A stretch of 64,000 nt of DNA from Polytrichum commune (taxonomy: Eukaryota > Streptophyta > Polytrichopsida > Polytrichales > Polytrichaceae). Below are positions 1 to 10,953 of this stretch, piece after piece; the stretch's first letter is position 1; the number at the start of each line of letters is the position of its first letter. The notes under the pieces were generated by a model. It was not told the origin of the DNA. It ran no database searches and was given only the letters and a program-made list of their open reading frames with translations. A program made the translations under genes and the position numbers. The stretch lies in NCBI GenBank assembly GCA_950295325.1, contig OX485805.1, forward strand, positions 10,232,501-10,296,500, read 5' to 3'.

Positions 1-3000
1 CCAAAACCGTAAGCTCCAGTCACGGATGAAGACTTGAAGAGGCTATGCCATAGCAGCAACAACCTTGAGAGAATTTTAAACAACCACATCCCCAACTGAT
101 TCTCCACCCATTGGGCAAAATATTTGTAATATTCCAAGTCTTGCATTTCCTAGTCATGGTTGGGGTTCAACTCCAGACTCTCCCCCAAAACCTGCAAATA
201 AAAAACAACAACATACGTTGCATAGTGTTGGTTGGCTCGCATCGCCTAAAACCAGGCAAGCCACACTTGGTGATTCCTAGTCACCCGGCTTCAGTCAATG
301 TTCACAAGACAAAGCTCTGACAACTAAGCAATAACCTCATCATACGTACCCTCCATAATCACCTTCAAATGACGCTCCCAAAAAATGTCATTTGGAATGG
401 GAGGCAAGACATAGCCCATGTTGACACTGCTTTGGTGGGTGCTACAAGCTTCATAAAACAAGAGGATGTGGCCAAAAGGATGAATGAAACGATGAGTTGT
501 CCACAAAGTAATCTAATGGATGCGATGCCCGTTAACAAAGACATTGAACTATTCCGAGTCTCTGTACTTTCCACATGTCACAAGGAACAAATAATATTAT
601 TTGTTTCGAACACCTCAATTGCCCCCCCCCCAATTAGCTATAATTCGAAGGACTTTTTAAATGGTTTGGACCATTCAAGAGTTAGGTTTTCATTGGTTAT
701 TACTTTCAAATATTTGCTGCTTGGCTCACATAAAGGTCCCAAGGACGGAGGCAACCTTGTGAGCTTAGGAGCTCAACCGTAGTACTATAAAGTAATACAT
801 TTGAGCTCAAGAGCTCATGTTTTATGATTTGTATGTGGGTCCCTCAAGTGCCCCCGTGGTTGTTAGCTAGGGAGTTTTATCATTTCTTTGAACCACTTGA
901 GATTTGTTTTGGCATCAAATTTTTAGTTTCAAACATTTTCTTTTTGGTCCACATAAAGGTCCTCATGGATTAGGTTGTTGTTTTTCTTTTTGTTTGAACC
1001 ACATTAGGAGTTAGGTGCCAATGAATTTTAGTTTCAAATATTTTTATTGACTCACACAAGGCACTAAATTAGGATTTAAGTATATTTGGATTTAGGACAA
1101 AATCCAACCACCAATATGGCATACATTAGATCACAAAACTACATAGATATTGTAGTGGGTGAACATGAAATACAAACATTTGAAGTTGCAGTTGTTGTGT
1201 TAATATTGGTTTTGTTGTTGGAGTTTGATATTTTTATCCCCACAAGTAAACATCTCTTATTATTTTTGGACAAGTGGTTTGTCCAAATATACTTAAATGT
1301 CGGTTTCTAGAATATAAATTTCTTTATAATATTGATGAAATTTTCTCCTTTACATCTAAATGGGATCTGCCATTCAACACTAGTGTTGTGCAGTACTAGT
1401 GCAGACTTCATGCTCTTGATCTCTTAAACTTCATACAAATTGCAAATGAACTTCAATTGATTTCAAATTTTTATTTTTTTCATGTTGATGAAATCCATTT
1501 TTCTACATTTAAATGAGTTTTATCATTTAAACACTTGTATTATCTAGCACTAGTCCGGACCATAAGCTCTCAATCTCTAAAATTTACATATAGAGTCCGA
1601 GGAACTCTAATTCCAATTTATTTTTCAATATGTATGAATTCTCTCCTCTACAAAGAAATAGATTTTGCCTCTACACCACATCATGGTAGCCGTTTTGAAG
1701 GTCATGGAGATGTGATGTGTCACAAAATCTCTTGATTGCTTGCTTAGACTTTAGCTTGTTGAATCTACCTCAAGTCTTGTGCTTGTGGTTAGTTTTTCTT
1801 CACAGTTTGGCCAATGGTCTTTGTGGTATTGGATTTTGTCTTGAATTTTTTGGCTACATTTTGAAGCCTTGAACTTGAATTGAATTTAGTTCAGGGTTGC
1901 TTTGACTTTGGTTTCTTCTGCATTCATTAACCTTACGCTTCTTGTTGATTGCTCTAGGCCTTGCACTTGAGGTTTTTTTTATTATTATGATCTTTAAGCT
2001 AATTTCCTTTGTTTTGCATGAAATAAAGACAATCACAAACAAGATCACTAAGAGGTCTTATCTTGCTTTAGCGACACGCTTAGTTCATATCAATTTGGCA
2101 AATCATAATCCAATATTTATGAATATGATAGCATTTATGAGAGATCCATTGGTATCTATCGTCTCGTCAATACCATGAGTACAATATTTGAAATTGGAAG
2201 TGAATTTTTATAAAGTACATCATTTTTTGTGATATTCAAATTATGGTTATTGTTATGCACATCGCATCTTGTGAGCCATCCAAATTGCTCATGGTTTTAA
2301 TTAAGGCTTACTGTCTAGTTAGGAAATAAAGTTAACTCTTAGGAGTTAGATTAATATCAATTGGTTAGCATTGTTAGATAATGAGGTAATTCAAGAAGAC
2401 ATGGGACGACGTTGTGTGGATGAAGGCGGGTGTGGATGAAGGCATATGAAAAATACATGAATGTAGAGGTAGTTTGCAGACCCTCTAATTAGCCATTCAT
2501 GAACCAAATGCAAACGTTGGTGTTTGCGTGTATTTTGATGAACTAGTGAATTCTATAGGATCTAGGAAATTTGATCTCATTCATTGTGGACTCAAATTTG
2601 TGCCTAGACCTTTACAATATGAAATTTCTCTACCTTCCAATAGAGGTTGGATTCTAATCCCTTGTGAGTCATGAAAACTTTTCTCAAGTTATTAAAACAA
2701 ATATTACAAAATATTTGCAATTGTGCTTGCAACTGATTTGTAATTGGAATCAGATGAGTCCAACAAGAGGCTTGGGTGGAGCTTAGTTTAATAAGCACCT
2801 TTGACTTGGCCTAGAAGACCCCTTGTCCCCTCTTCGTCATTAATATGAAGCACTTTCTATTCAGTTTATAGCAAATAGGTGGCAAAGGACCATGATGTGG
2901 CTTTGGATACTCTACACTTCTTTTCTGACCTCCCACAAGTTGTCACCAAGACAATGATGTGACATTATATCAGTTGTGGACAATTTTAGCTCCATCAAAA

Positions 3001-3888
3001 TTTGGATTGCTGGATCGATTCATGTGATGTCTCATCTATTTAGCAACAGGATTCATGATTTAGTAAGGTCCTTGCGATTATTGAAAGCTCGAAAGAAAAA
3101 TTTCACTGTGACTTTGTTTTTGAACTTAGCAGGTTGAATATATTTTGGGTATATTATAGGCCAATTTCATCGTGACACGTGTTTTTGTTGCAAAAAATTG
3201 GTAACTATGAATGTTGCCATGTAGTACTCAAATATAGCTGTCCACTACATATCAGAATTGAAGTGCACCGCATCAATTGGTGAAAATGCACTTGGCTCTG
3301 ACAATGTGAGCATATGCGGGTCACAGCCTCACTTGAATGAAACTTTGGACGTGATCAGGCAAGATGATGCATGGAGAGAATTCATAATGACAAAAGCTTG
3401 TTGATTTGCTCATGGACATCATCCTGAGTAAATTATTTTCCATCATGTATGGCTTTTTAGGGGTGAAAACTTTCAATTGTCAAACCCCTACGTGCTCAAA
3501 GAGCTTGTAGTCAGTAACCAGGTTGTGCTTTCCAAACACTCCACAGTAGAATCAGATCAAGCACAAATAGCAGCAGCTCAGTAGCGGAATTTCCCGATCA
3601 AGGTTTTTTTCTGCGATGGAGCTGGAATTGCCCATGAGAGGGCCACACGCCTCATGAGAACATGCTGAAGTGCATGGCAGAGTTGAATTATCCCATGCAA
3701 AAGATATTGTGTGTTGTGGTGTAATTAAGAAAAGAAGCATTGCAGCACATCATTCAATCAATGTTTGCCTCCAGCCACCATGATCATAAAGGTGGAGGAT
3801 GCATAAAGTGGAGATGCAGGCAAGGTGACATGATTTATTTTGTTAATGGAGATGAAAGTTATGTGAACGGATCCACCCAGAAGCAACA
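1..3888. other. AT-rich intergenic DNA, no supported gene
   Basis: Open frames here are short and unlike any family I recognise. The only structure I see is a degenerate direct repeat: about 1335-1480 (ctcctttacatctaaatggg, then an actagtg-type motif and 'catgctcttgatctct') is echoed imperfectly at about 1485-1600. Nothing supports an RNA gene or mobile-element ends. Confidence 0.5.
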
Positions 3889-3895
3889 TATATAA
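3889..3895 (+). promoter_or_regulatory. TATA box of the small secreted-protein gene
   Basis: TATATAA lies 109 bp upstream of the preferred ATG at 3998. A start of transcription about 30 bp downstream (near 3920) would leave a 5' leader of about 75 bases. The placement is inferred from sequence only. Confidence 0.5.
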
Positions 3896-3997
3896 GATGT
3901 AGTGCTCTTGGAGTTCATCATCCATTGCAATCAGTTCTCCACAGCTCTCAAACTTGCCACCGCAGTTGCTTACTACTTCCAACACTCACTCGATCCA

Positions 3998-4387
3998 ATG
4001 GCTTCCAGTGTCAAGCCTACTCTCATGTTCATGCTCCTCGTAGCCATGGCCATGGCCATGGCCGCCCAAGTGAGCGGTCACTATGTGTCTTGCAAGAACG
4101 AGTATTGCAAGCCTATCACAGTGAACAACATTACGATAGCTGCGAACGCCACCGTGGATGTCTTTGTTGACGATGTTCTCAAAACACTCACGTGCAAAGT
4201 GCCCACCTTATTGGGTGTGGTTGTAGAAGTCTTCAGTTGTCCATCGGCGGTGACCGCGGTTGTACTTGTTGAAGTGAATTTGTGTCTCGTACTAAAGGTG
4301 GTTGGTAGCACCGTGGCTTCTTTGTTGAACACAATCCTCGGCATCCTTGGATGTTTTAAAGTCACCCTTCCAATAGTGTGTTTATAA
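3998..4387 (+). CDS. Small secreted cysteine-containing protein, 129 aa, function unknown
   Basis: I chose the ATG at 3998 because it is followed at once by a clear signal peptide: a short polar start (MASSVKPT), then a hydrophobic run rich in Met, Leu and Ala ending near A-Q-V-S-G at about residue 27. Upstream in-frame codons are open, but the TATA box at 3889 places them in the leader. The mature part is about 100 aa with seven Cys, two N-glycosylation sequons (N-I-T and N-A-T) and long Val/Leu-rich stretches, so a compact apoplastic or surface protein is likely. The spacing does not match hydrophobins, LTPs or Ole e 1 proteins that I know. It has no intron and no similar neighbour. The signal peptide and TATA box make this one of the few plausible host genes in the window. 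Its role is unknown. Confidence 0.6.
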   Translation: MASSVKPTLMFMLLVAMAMAMAAQVSGHYVSCKNEYCKPITVNNITIAANATVDVFVDDVLKTLTCKVPTLLGVVVEVFSCPSAVTAVVLVEVNLCLVLKVVGSTVASLLNTILGILGCFKVTLPIVCL

Positions 4388-6477
4388 ACGTCTTCCACAA
4401 ACTAATCCTCAGGTTATCTTCATGTACAACTCTTCATTTTGACTCCTCTTAGTGTTCCACTAGAATTGTTGTCCTTCTTTCACTCGCGATCACAAGTCCA
4501 AAGCTTACATTTGGTTTGTCAACAAGTATGATCAAATTTGTCTCTAGAAGCACAATGACATTTTGAAATGTGTTGTGGAACATCTTTGCGCGGTCATGGA
4601 GGTGGTGGTTATCCCATCCTAGTGTAGGTTGCACAATACAACGTAGGTTAGGAATGACAATCACGGCAACTACATTATGATTTCTTTACGGTGTGGTTTT
4701 TGTGTTTACAAGTGTCACCAACTCCAATGTAGGTCTTGAAAGGGGTGCTAAACATTTCTCCTTCACTTGACCGCTTGAGGATTGCAATCTCTAGAGAGAG
4801 AGAGCTGAAGTGCAATCATCCACATCATGTGGCCAACCTTCCACAATATATATATATTTTTTTTCTATTTTGCAACCCCTTTTCATAAGAATTAGTATCC
4901 CAATTCCATATGATTGAAATCCTAGAAATTGATCTATTCTAGGGGAGCTTTTGATGGATAGGGGTACTAAGAGATGCATATGTATTAGTGCATACCTTAT
5001 ATACAACATGTAGAGGTATAAGCCACAGACTTATGTGTCAACACACTTCCAAAAATCATGTATGTTTTGAATATTATAATGTCATCCCAAATCTCAGTTG
5101 AAGTCTTGAACACTTGAAGTGCATTGAAGATTTTGCATATCAATTGTATAGTACTCATGGGTGTGGATGACATCATGATGTTGTGTTCATCTATGTCAAG
5201 TTTTTGAGATTATTGTTGCTTTGAGCAGTAATACAATGAAACTTTTTGTTAACCCATCTTAGGATTTGAAGACATATTTAGCATGAAAAACTTTGGCTTT
5301 GCAATTCATTGAATGTGTTTGTCCCATATTTCGAATGTTTGACCAAATGCTAGTAGTTTCATGCCTTTTGACCTATAGACGTCATGATAGAATGTAGTTG
5401 CAATTGAGAAGCTCTTGAAGCAGTATCTGCAAAGGAGGTCTTCTCAAAGATCTCATGACAATTAACACCATGATAATAAAGATGTGATATCCTACATTAG
5501 CTTATTTAATGGAGCAAAGAAATTTGAATTATTTTCCCCTTATAAGTGAGAATGAAGATTGAAGAAGATGTTGAGTAAGTTAATAGCAATGTATCTCTAA
5601 ATCACTAGGTTGCAAGGTTTGTGGTTGGTGGAAAGATCTTTCATTATCATGATACAATATAGTTGAACACTAACAAGAACCTAGTATCCTGGAAAAATAA
5701 TTAGTTGAAGCCCACAAACTTGGCCGGTGAGAGCTTAGTCATGCAATCTTTTCACAGGTGATTCAACTTCAATAGATCATAGCATTCATTTTGTCTAGAA
5801 ATAAGTCATAGCAATGAATGACTCCCTGAACCTCTTTGCTCGGATTCCTGACTTCTAAAATGTTATGGAGAAATCTGCCTATCAAAAGTTAGAGTTAGAC
5901 GTATTCCATGGTTCCAATCTACAGCTTAGTATGGAGGAACATGTTTTTCATCTCTTAGTTGGTTTCATTGAACATGTTACTATTGACCTGCACAAGATAG
6001 GATTCTACGCAATCCAAAAAGAACATAAATATGTGTAGATTGGATGTTTGAAATGGAGCTATGTAAATGTGAATTTATTGTGCACCAAAGAAATTTCGGT
6101 GAGCGTTTTAATTGTGCCAGCATAAGTGTATGTGCTACTAAAGGTCCTAGGGTGGCAACAGTTGTATAATAAGTAGATTATTCAAAAAAATAAGGTTTTG
6201 AAATAATAAGCATGAAAGTGTTATTATAAAGTATCATTTTTTTACTTATAATAAGGTGTGTTACTGTCAAAGAAATACAAGCACCATAAATTGCATGGGA
6301 ACATTCCATGAAGCTCATGAGCTTCATAAGATGTGGTGAGAGCACCTCTGCAAACCTCCACGTGAACCACCCTATGAACATCCACCCCCATTATTGTAAA
6401 TTTTTCCAAGCTTAGACCGTCTCATATGCCTTATCGTAACAATCTCAACTCTCTCTCCTTCACACATGCTCCTCCAC
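4388..6477. other. Intergenic DNA, nothing recognised
   Basis: AT-rich sequence with no ORF resembling a known family. A GAGA run (4795-4802) followed by an AT microsatellite (about 4846-4853) is the only simple repeat of note. The stretch ends at the ACCT duplication bordering the large TIR element. Confidence 0.5.
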
Positions 6478-6481
6478 ACCT

Positions 6482-6509
6482 AACACTATATTCGTTAATC
6501 GGAGACTTT
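6482..6509 (+). repeat. Left terminal inverted repeat of the 16.4-kb element
   Basis: Starts AACACTATATTCGTTAATCG and continues with GAGACTTT. Just inside, GAGACTTT-GG-AAAGTCTC can form a small hairpin. It matches the inverted right end with one mismatch and is preceded by the ACCT duplication. Confidence 0.75.
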
Positions 6510-6989
6510 GGAAAGTCTCAAAATCAAATTCACCCATAGTTTGGGATGCCAATATTGTGAGCATACATTATAATGGGAACATTGGGAACATTGGGAAAAT
6601 GATAGTTCATAAGTTTGTACGCAAAGAATATTCACATTACTAAATATAGTAATTTTAAATATCGTGATCAAAACATGAACTTCACATGGAAAATAACAAT
6701 CAAATCTCCCAAAAAATGGTTTTATGTCATTATAGAGTCTAGGATGCGCATCCCATATGGAAAGGTCTTATTGAATTAGATGGCATATCCCAAACTTATT
6801 TAAAATAAGTTTGAATGTAGCCGCAATACAACCAAGTCTATACAATGCCCCTATTTTCACACTAATTCCAACCTATGTTATGTCCACCGAAAGATGTATC
6901 CACAAACACACCCACCACGATTGTCCCGTCAATATTGTTAGCCGATCGGGAAGAGAGTTCACATTCATTATCTAAAGACGATGCATATG

Positions 6990-7100
6990 TCGACAACACA
7001 AAGGCACTATCTACTACATCCACTACCATCACACCTAAAAAACAACCATGGAATGGACAAAGGCACTATCTACTACATCCACTACCATCACCACGATGCT
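6990..7100 (+). repeat. Short direct repeat
   Basis: The string 'aaggcactatctactacatc' with its continuation 'cactaccatcac' occurs twice, starting near 7001 and 7058. This is a two-copy local duplication with no coding potential that I can support. Confidence 0.55.
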
Positions 7101-7439
7101 ATGCAAATAAGAGTGGACACACTATATGTGAGTATATATGACCTGAAATACATACATTTTCCAACTAAAGAGACAATAATGACTAGCAAACCAAAGACAC
7201 GCTCGCATTGTGGACATTAAAAAGTAGGTGTTGGGATACCATTGGAGAACCTCATAAATAAACACGAACATGTGTTCCAAAACAATCCATGGTCATGTGC
7301 AAATAATCCTTATTTTTCCATTCCAATAAACATGGGCATCACATGGTGTTATTTATTATCTTTAGAAGGCGTTGAAATGATTTGTTAAGTAACCATGGAC
7401 ATGGTTCTACATCAATACAAGACATGATTTTCACATATG

Positions 7440-8475
7440 TTCACGAACGCGCGGTCGTAAAGCACATCCCATTTCATGATCAAATTGTGCATGGGACAAA
7501 CAACACATGATGTTAAAGATCACACGATACATATATTCACATTGGTGTCAAAGAACATTATACATGCATATGAAAAAAACTCAATGATATGGATTTAAAA
7601 AATATTAGTCGCATACACAGTCGATACGATGTATGTCGTCGATTATAGGCCCAAAATACAAAAAAATACGACTTGGGATATACGAATGGGCGTTCGTATA
7701 CCTCCCTATACATATTCCAGGAGGGTATCTTCATGAACGGCCGCGCGTATGTCACATGTTGTATTTTTTATGACAAATAAAATTTAGACTGTAATAATTG
7801 TGGTATTTTACGGATGTACTTTCGCAAAAAGTATGCCATCATACGGGTATTTGGGGCAATTGGATTGGTATACTCCATACGAATGGCCGTTCGTAAAGCT
7901 TTGGTAGATATCTTTATGAATGCCCATTCGTATATCATCATGACATACTTATATCATATATCATCATCATATTTGGGTCGATGCATAGATGTGTCTATGT
8001 ATGGATGTTGTTTGGATACATAGACCATATTCACAGGTGGTATTTATAAACGACCGTTCATAAGGCTTTGGGTCATATATTTACGAACGTGCGTTCGTAT
8101 ATCACCATGACATATTGTTTGGGTCTATGCATAGATGTATGTCCATCTATGGATGTTCCTAGACACATAGACCATACTCATAGGTGGTATTTACGAACGC
8201 ACGTTCGTATATCACTATGATATATTGTTTGGGTCTATGCATAGATGTATGTCTATCTATGGATATTGCTAGATACATAGACCATACTCACAGGTGATAT
8301 TTACGAACGCACGTTCGTAAACTCTTAGCCATCACATGTGATTGAATCATTAATACAAATGCGTTCATTTGTGATTTACGAACGCGCGTTTGTAAACTCT
8401 CAATCACCATATATGTTTCAACCAATACTACAAATGCGTTGATTTGTGATTTACGAACGTGCGTTTGTAAACTCT
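7440..8475. repeat. Palindrome-bearing satellite, subterminal region
   Basis: About ten copies of a palindrome of the type TTACGAACGnnCGTTCGTAA occur at about 7443, 7681, 7878, 8081, 8191, 8301, 8375 and 8450, plus degenerate ones near 7915 and 8047. Between 7990 and 8310 they lie in units of about 110 bp (containing 'gggtctatgcatagatgt'). From 8300 to 8530 the units are about 75 bp ('acaaatgcgttgatttgtg'). Different spacers share the same palindrome, so the palindrome is the conserved feature. Confidence 0.8.
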
Positions 8476-8540
8476 CAACCATCATCTATGTTTGAACCAA
8501 TACTACAAATGCATTGATTTGTGATTTGTGATTTATATTT

Positions 8541-8948
8541 GTACCATAGGTTGGTTGAAGGCTTGAAGCTTAATAGAAACATTGGATCTGGATTCGGTTT
8601 GCGAAAACCACCTTTGACCAAAAACGTTAGCTAGTCATAAAGACCCGAAAACTCCACTATAGGTTGTAGAAGGTTACAAATGCCAGCTCTAAGCTTATAT
8701 TATGGAAACAACATCTAAAAGTTGGCCATTCAGACCAAAAACGTGAGCTCGTAGGTAGTGTCCAAGACATATTTTTTAGCCTTAAACGGAAGTTTAAGGC
8801 GATCATACGTCAAAGGAGTTTTCTAGAGATGCACTAGGTTGGGAGGTGTTTTTGCAAGGCTTGGAAATGACTAGCAACAAAAGAGTTAATGTAGCAAGGA
8901 AGGACTGCAAACACCCATTAACAATGGGCTTTCATATATACGTACTAT
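8541..8948 (+). repeat. Left arm of a long inverted repeat
   Basis: Begins GTACCATAGGTTGGTTGAAG and is the near-exact inverse of 17534-17923, with only small differences visible. Both arms lead inward to palindrome arrays, so the structure is symmetrical like a foldback element. No ORF is present. Confidence 0.8.
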
Positions 8949-8984
8949 GCAGCATTTCGTTGCTACGCAGAAGTTTACAAAAAT

Positions 8985-9262
8985 ATGGGCCGATGTTTAC
9001 GTACGCCCATTCGTAAATGTGCATCGAGGTTTACAAACGCCCGTTCGTAAATGTGGGCTGAGGTTTACGAACGCACGTTCGTAACTGTGCAACACTTGGT
9101 TGTTGCGCAGAAGCTTACGAAAATGTGGGCCGATGTTTACGAACGCACGTTCGTAACTGTGCAGCATTTGGTTGCTGCGCCGAAGTTACGAAAATGTGGG
9201 CCGAGGTTTACGAACGCCCGTTCGTAAATGTGCGCTGACGTTTACGAACGCACGTTCGTAAC
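8985..9262. repeat. Palindrome array, split by the insertion at 9297
   Basis: Six palindromes of the TTACGAACG type are separated by spacers such as 'aatgtgggccgagg' and 'tgcaacacttggttgctgcg'. The array resumes at 13441 after the 4.1-kb insertion. The spacer words recur inverted in the array at 16540-17470. Confidence 0.85.
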
Positions 9263-9767
9263 TATGCAACACTTGGTTGCTGCGCATAAGTGTACGTGTG
9301 GGGACACGCGAACACCAAAAGTTCCGGATTGGCGGGTTTTTGTGCCAAATCCGGATATTTCCGGGTGACCTTAGTATCGTCCAGGGATTCTGTGAAGTGT
9401 AGGAGGTCTAAAATTCTCCGTACCTGCTTATTTCTTCTTCCTTAGCCAAATTTCCGGAAATCCTAATTTCCGGATATTTGGTCTTTGGGGACATTCTTAG
9501 CCTTTTTCCGGAGGGTACCTCTCCGGATGTTATTTCTAGGTCCTCTTTATAATACTTACCCACCCCTTTACGTCTACTCTCTAGAATAATTGGTTTCTTC
9601 CGGTGAAGACGTCCTTGATAAGGTTAGAATCCGGAAACTCCCTCACAACCAATCCGGATTGATCAGGTCCGTCCTGGCAGGTCACGCAGAGAGATCTGGA
9701 TTGTTTCTTGGGACCAAAGTGGCCAGAGGAGTCCGGATTCCAACCGGAGATCTAACTCGACGGGATG

Positions 9768-10250
9768 AGTAGGTGACCCGTACCACTTTCCGGATTACCC
9801 CGTCCAAAGACTGTGAGACCTCTTCAGAAGGTTGGATGGCGTAAGTCCAGCACCTTCCGGATCTTGCCCAGTCCTAACGACGGCTATCTCACATGGACGT
9901 TACCCAGGCATTCGGAACAATGAGGATCTCTTCCTACTGCACTCCGGAGGTGGCCTCCTATCGGAATCCTTACTGATCCGGACCTCTCCTTCTCCGTCCG
10001 ACGGATCTGTCCGGCTACCTTTACCTTGGATTCTACTCAATCTGAGATAACTAGGCGATCCGTACCACTAATCCGGGCAGGTCCGTCTAAGGACGGTGGG
10101 ACCTCTTCAGAAGATCAGATTGGCGTAAGTCCGGATTCCTTCCGGATCTCACCCAATCTTCCCAGCGGCTATCCCACCTAGACGTTACCCAACCTACCGG
10201 ATTAGTGAGGTTTCCCTCCCACTACACTCAGAGAGGATCTACAAGGCGGT
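9768..10250 (-). repeat. Internal imperfect duplication in unit A
   Basis: Two related blocks of about 190 bp (about 9768-9960 and 10044-10235) share 'cgtaccact', 'gacctcttcagaag', 'ggcgtaagtcc' and 'gacgttaccca'. The same pair occurs inverted in unit B (about 39390-39850). It lies downstream of the coding region and may be leader or trailer structure. Confidence 0.65.
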
Positions 10251-10683
10251 AACCGGATCTGATCCGGGTCTCCTCTCTCATGTCCTATCCGGAACTCCTA
10301 TCCTTCATGCCCTGCCTTTCTCTTCCACTAATGATCTCCGGGTCATTCACACACACAGCAATCAAGAGAAGTCAAGGGGTGAGAAGCAAAGACATTTATT
10401 CGGGGTAGGAGTAACCACAATACAACAATGGAGAAGGAACCCCCCCCCAAGCTCCTTATTCAGCCTTAAGTAGAGGCTCAAAAATCCCTAAACTGAGGGC
10501 GGCGGCCCAAGCGGCCGCCGCTCAAGAAAACCCTAACTACCCCCGGTCTCCCGGATTTCTCGGATCTAGATCCGGGTTTTCCGCTGACACTATCAAAGGA
10601 AAATTTTATTAATCGTCTTCAAAAACTCCTAAGTCCTACCTGCCTACCTCCCTTCTGCCCAATCAATCTAGCCACTCCCCTAA

Positions 10684-10953
10684 TTAAGAAGACCGGTGCT
10701 TCTTCGGAGCCGATCCCTCCTTGGAGCGACTCCCTAATCCGCTGACGGCGGATGAGCCCCCGGCCGGCGACGCCTTCTGCAGCCGCGTGAGCATCCTCCT
10801 CATGTTCGGAGACGGAGCAACCTCGTCCTCCGAATCCGCTGCCCTCTCGGTCCGTGGGGTAACGGTCCCTGGTGTCCCGGAGACTGTCCCTGGGGTTCCG
10901 GAAGCTGTCCCCATCCGGATGCTTCGGACTGGAGAAGGATCGCTTCCGGTGCC
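10684..10953 (-). other. In-frame extension behind the TAG of the 600-aa ORF (89 codons)
   Basis: Immediately after the TAG that ends the 600-aa ORF, the same frame stays open for 89 codons up to the next stop at 10684. It encodes a Ser/Thr/Pro-rich, basic segment ending in K-K-H-R-S-S. The identical arrangement exists in unit B (36702-36971). It could be reached by stop readthrough, or the TAG could be an old mutation shared by both copies. Confidence 0.5.

Noticed and set aside
7440-9262. Regular repeats that could look like a CRISPR array
   Set aside because: The repeats are self-complementary palindromes with repeated, not unique, spacers, in eukaryotic DNA and with no cas genes.
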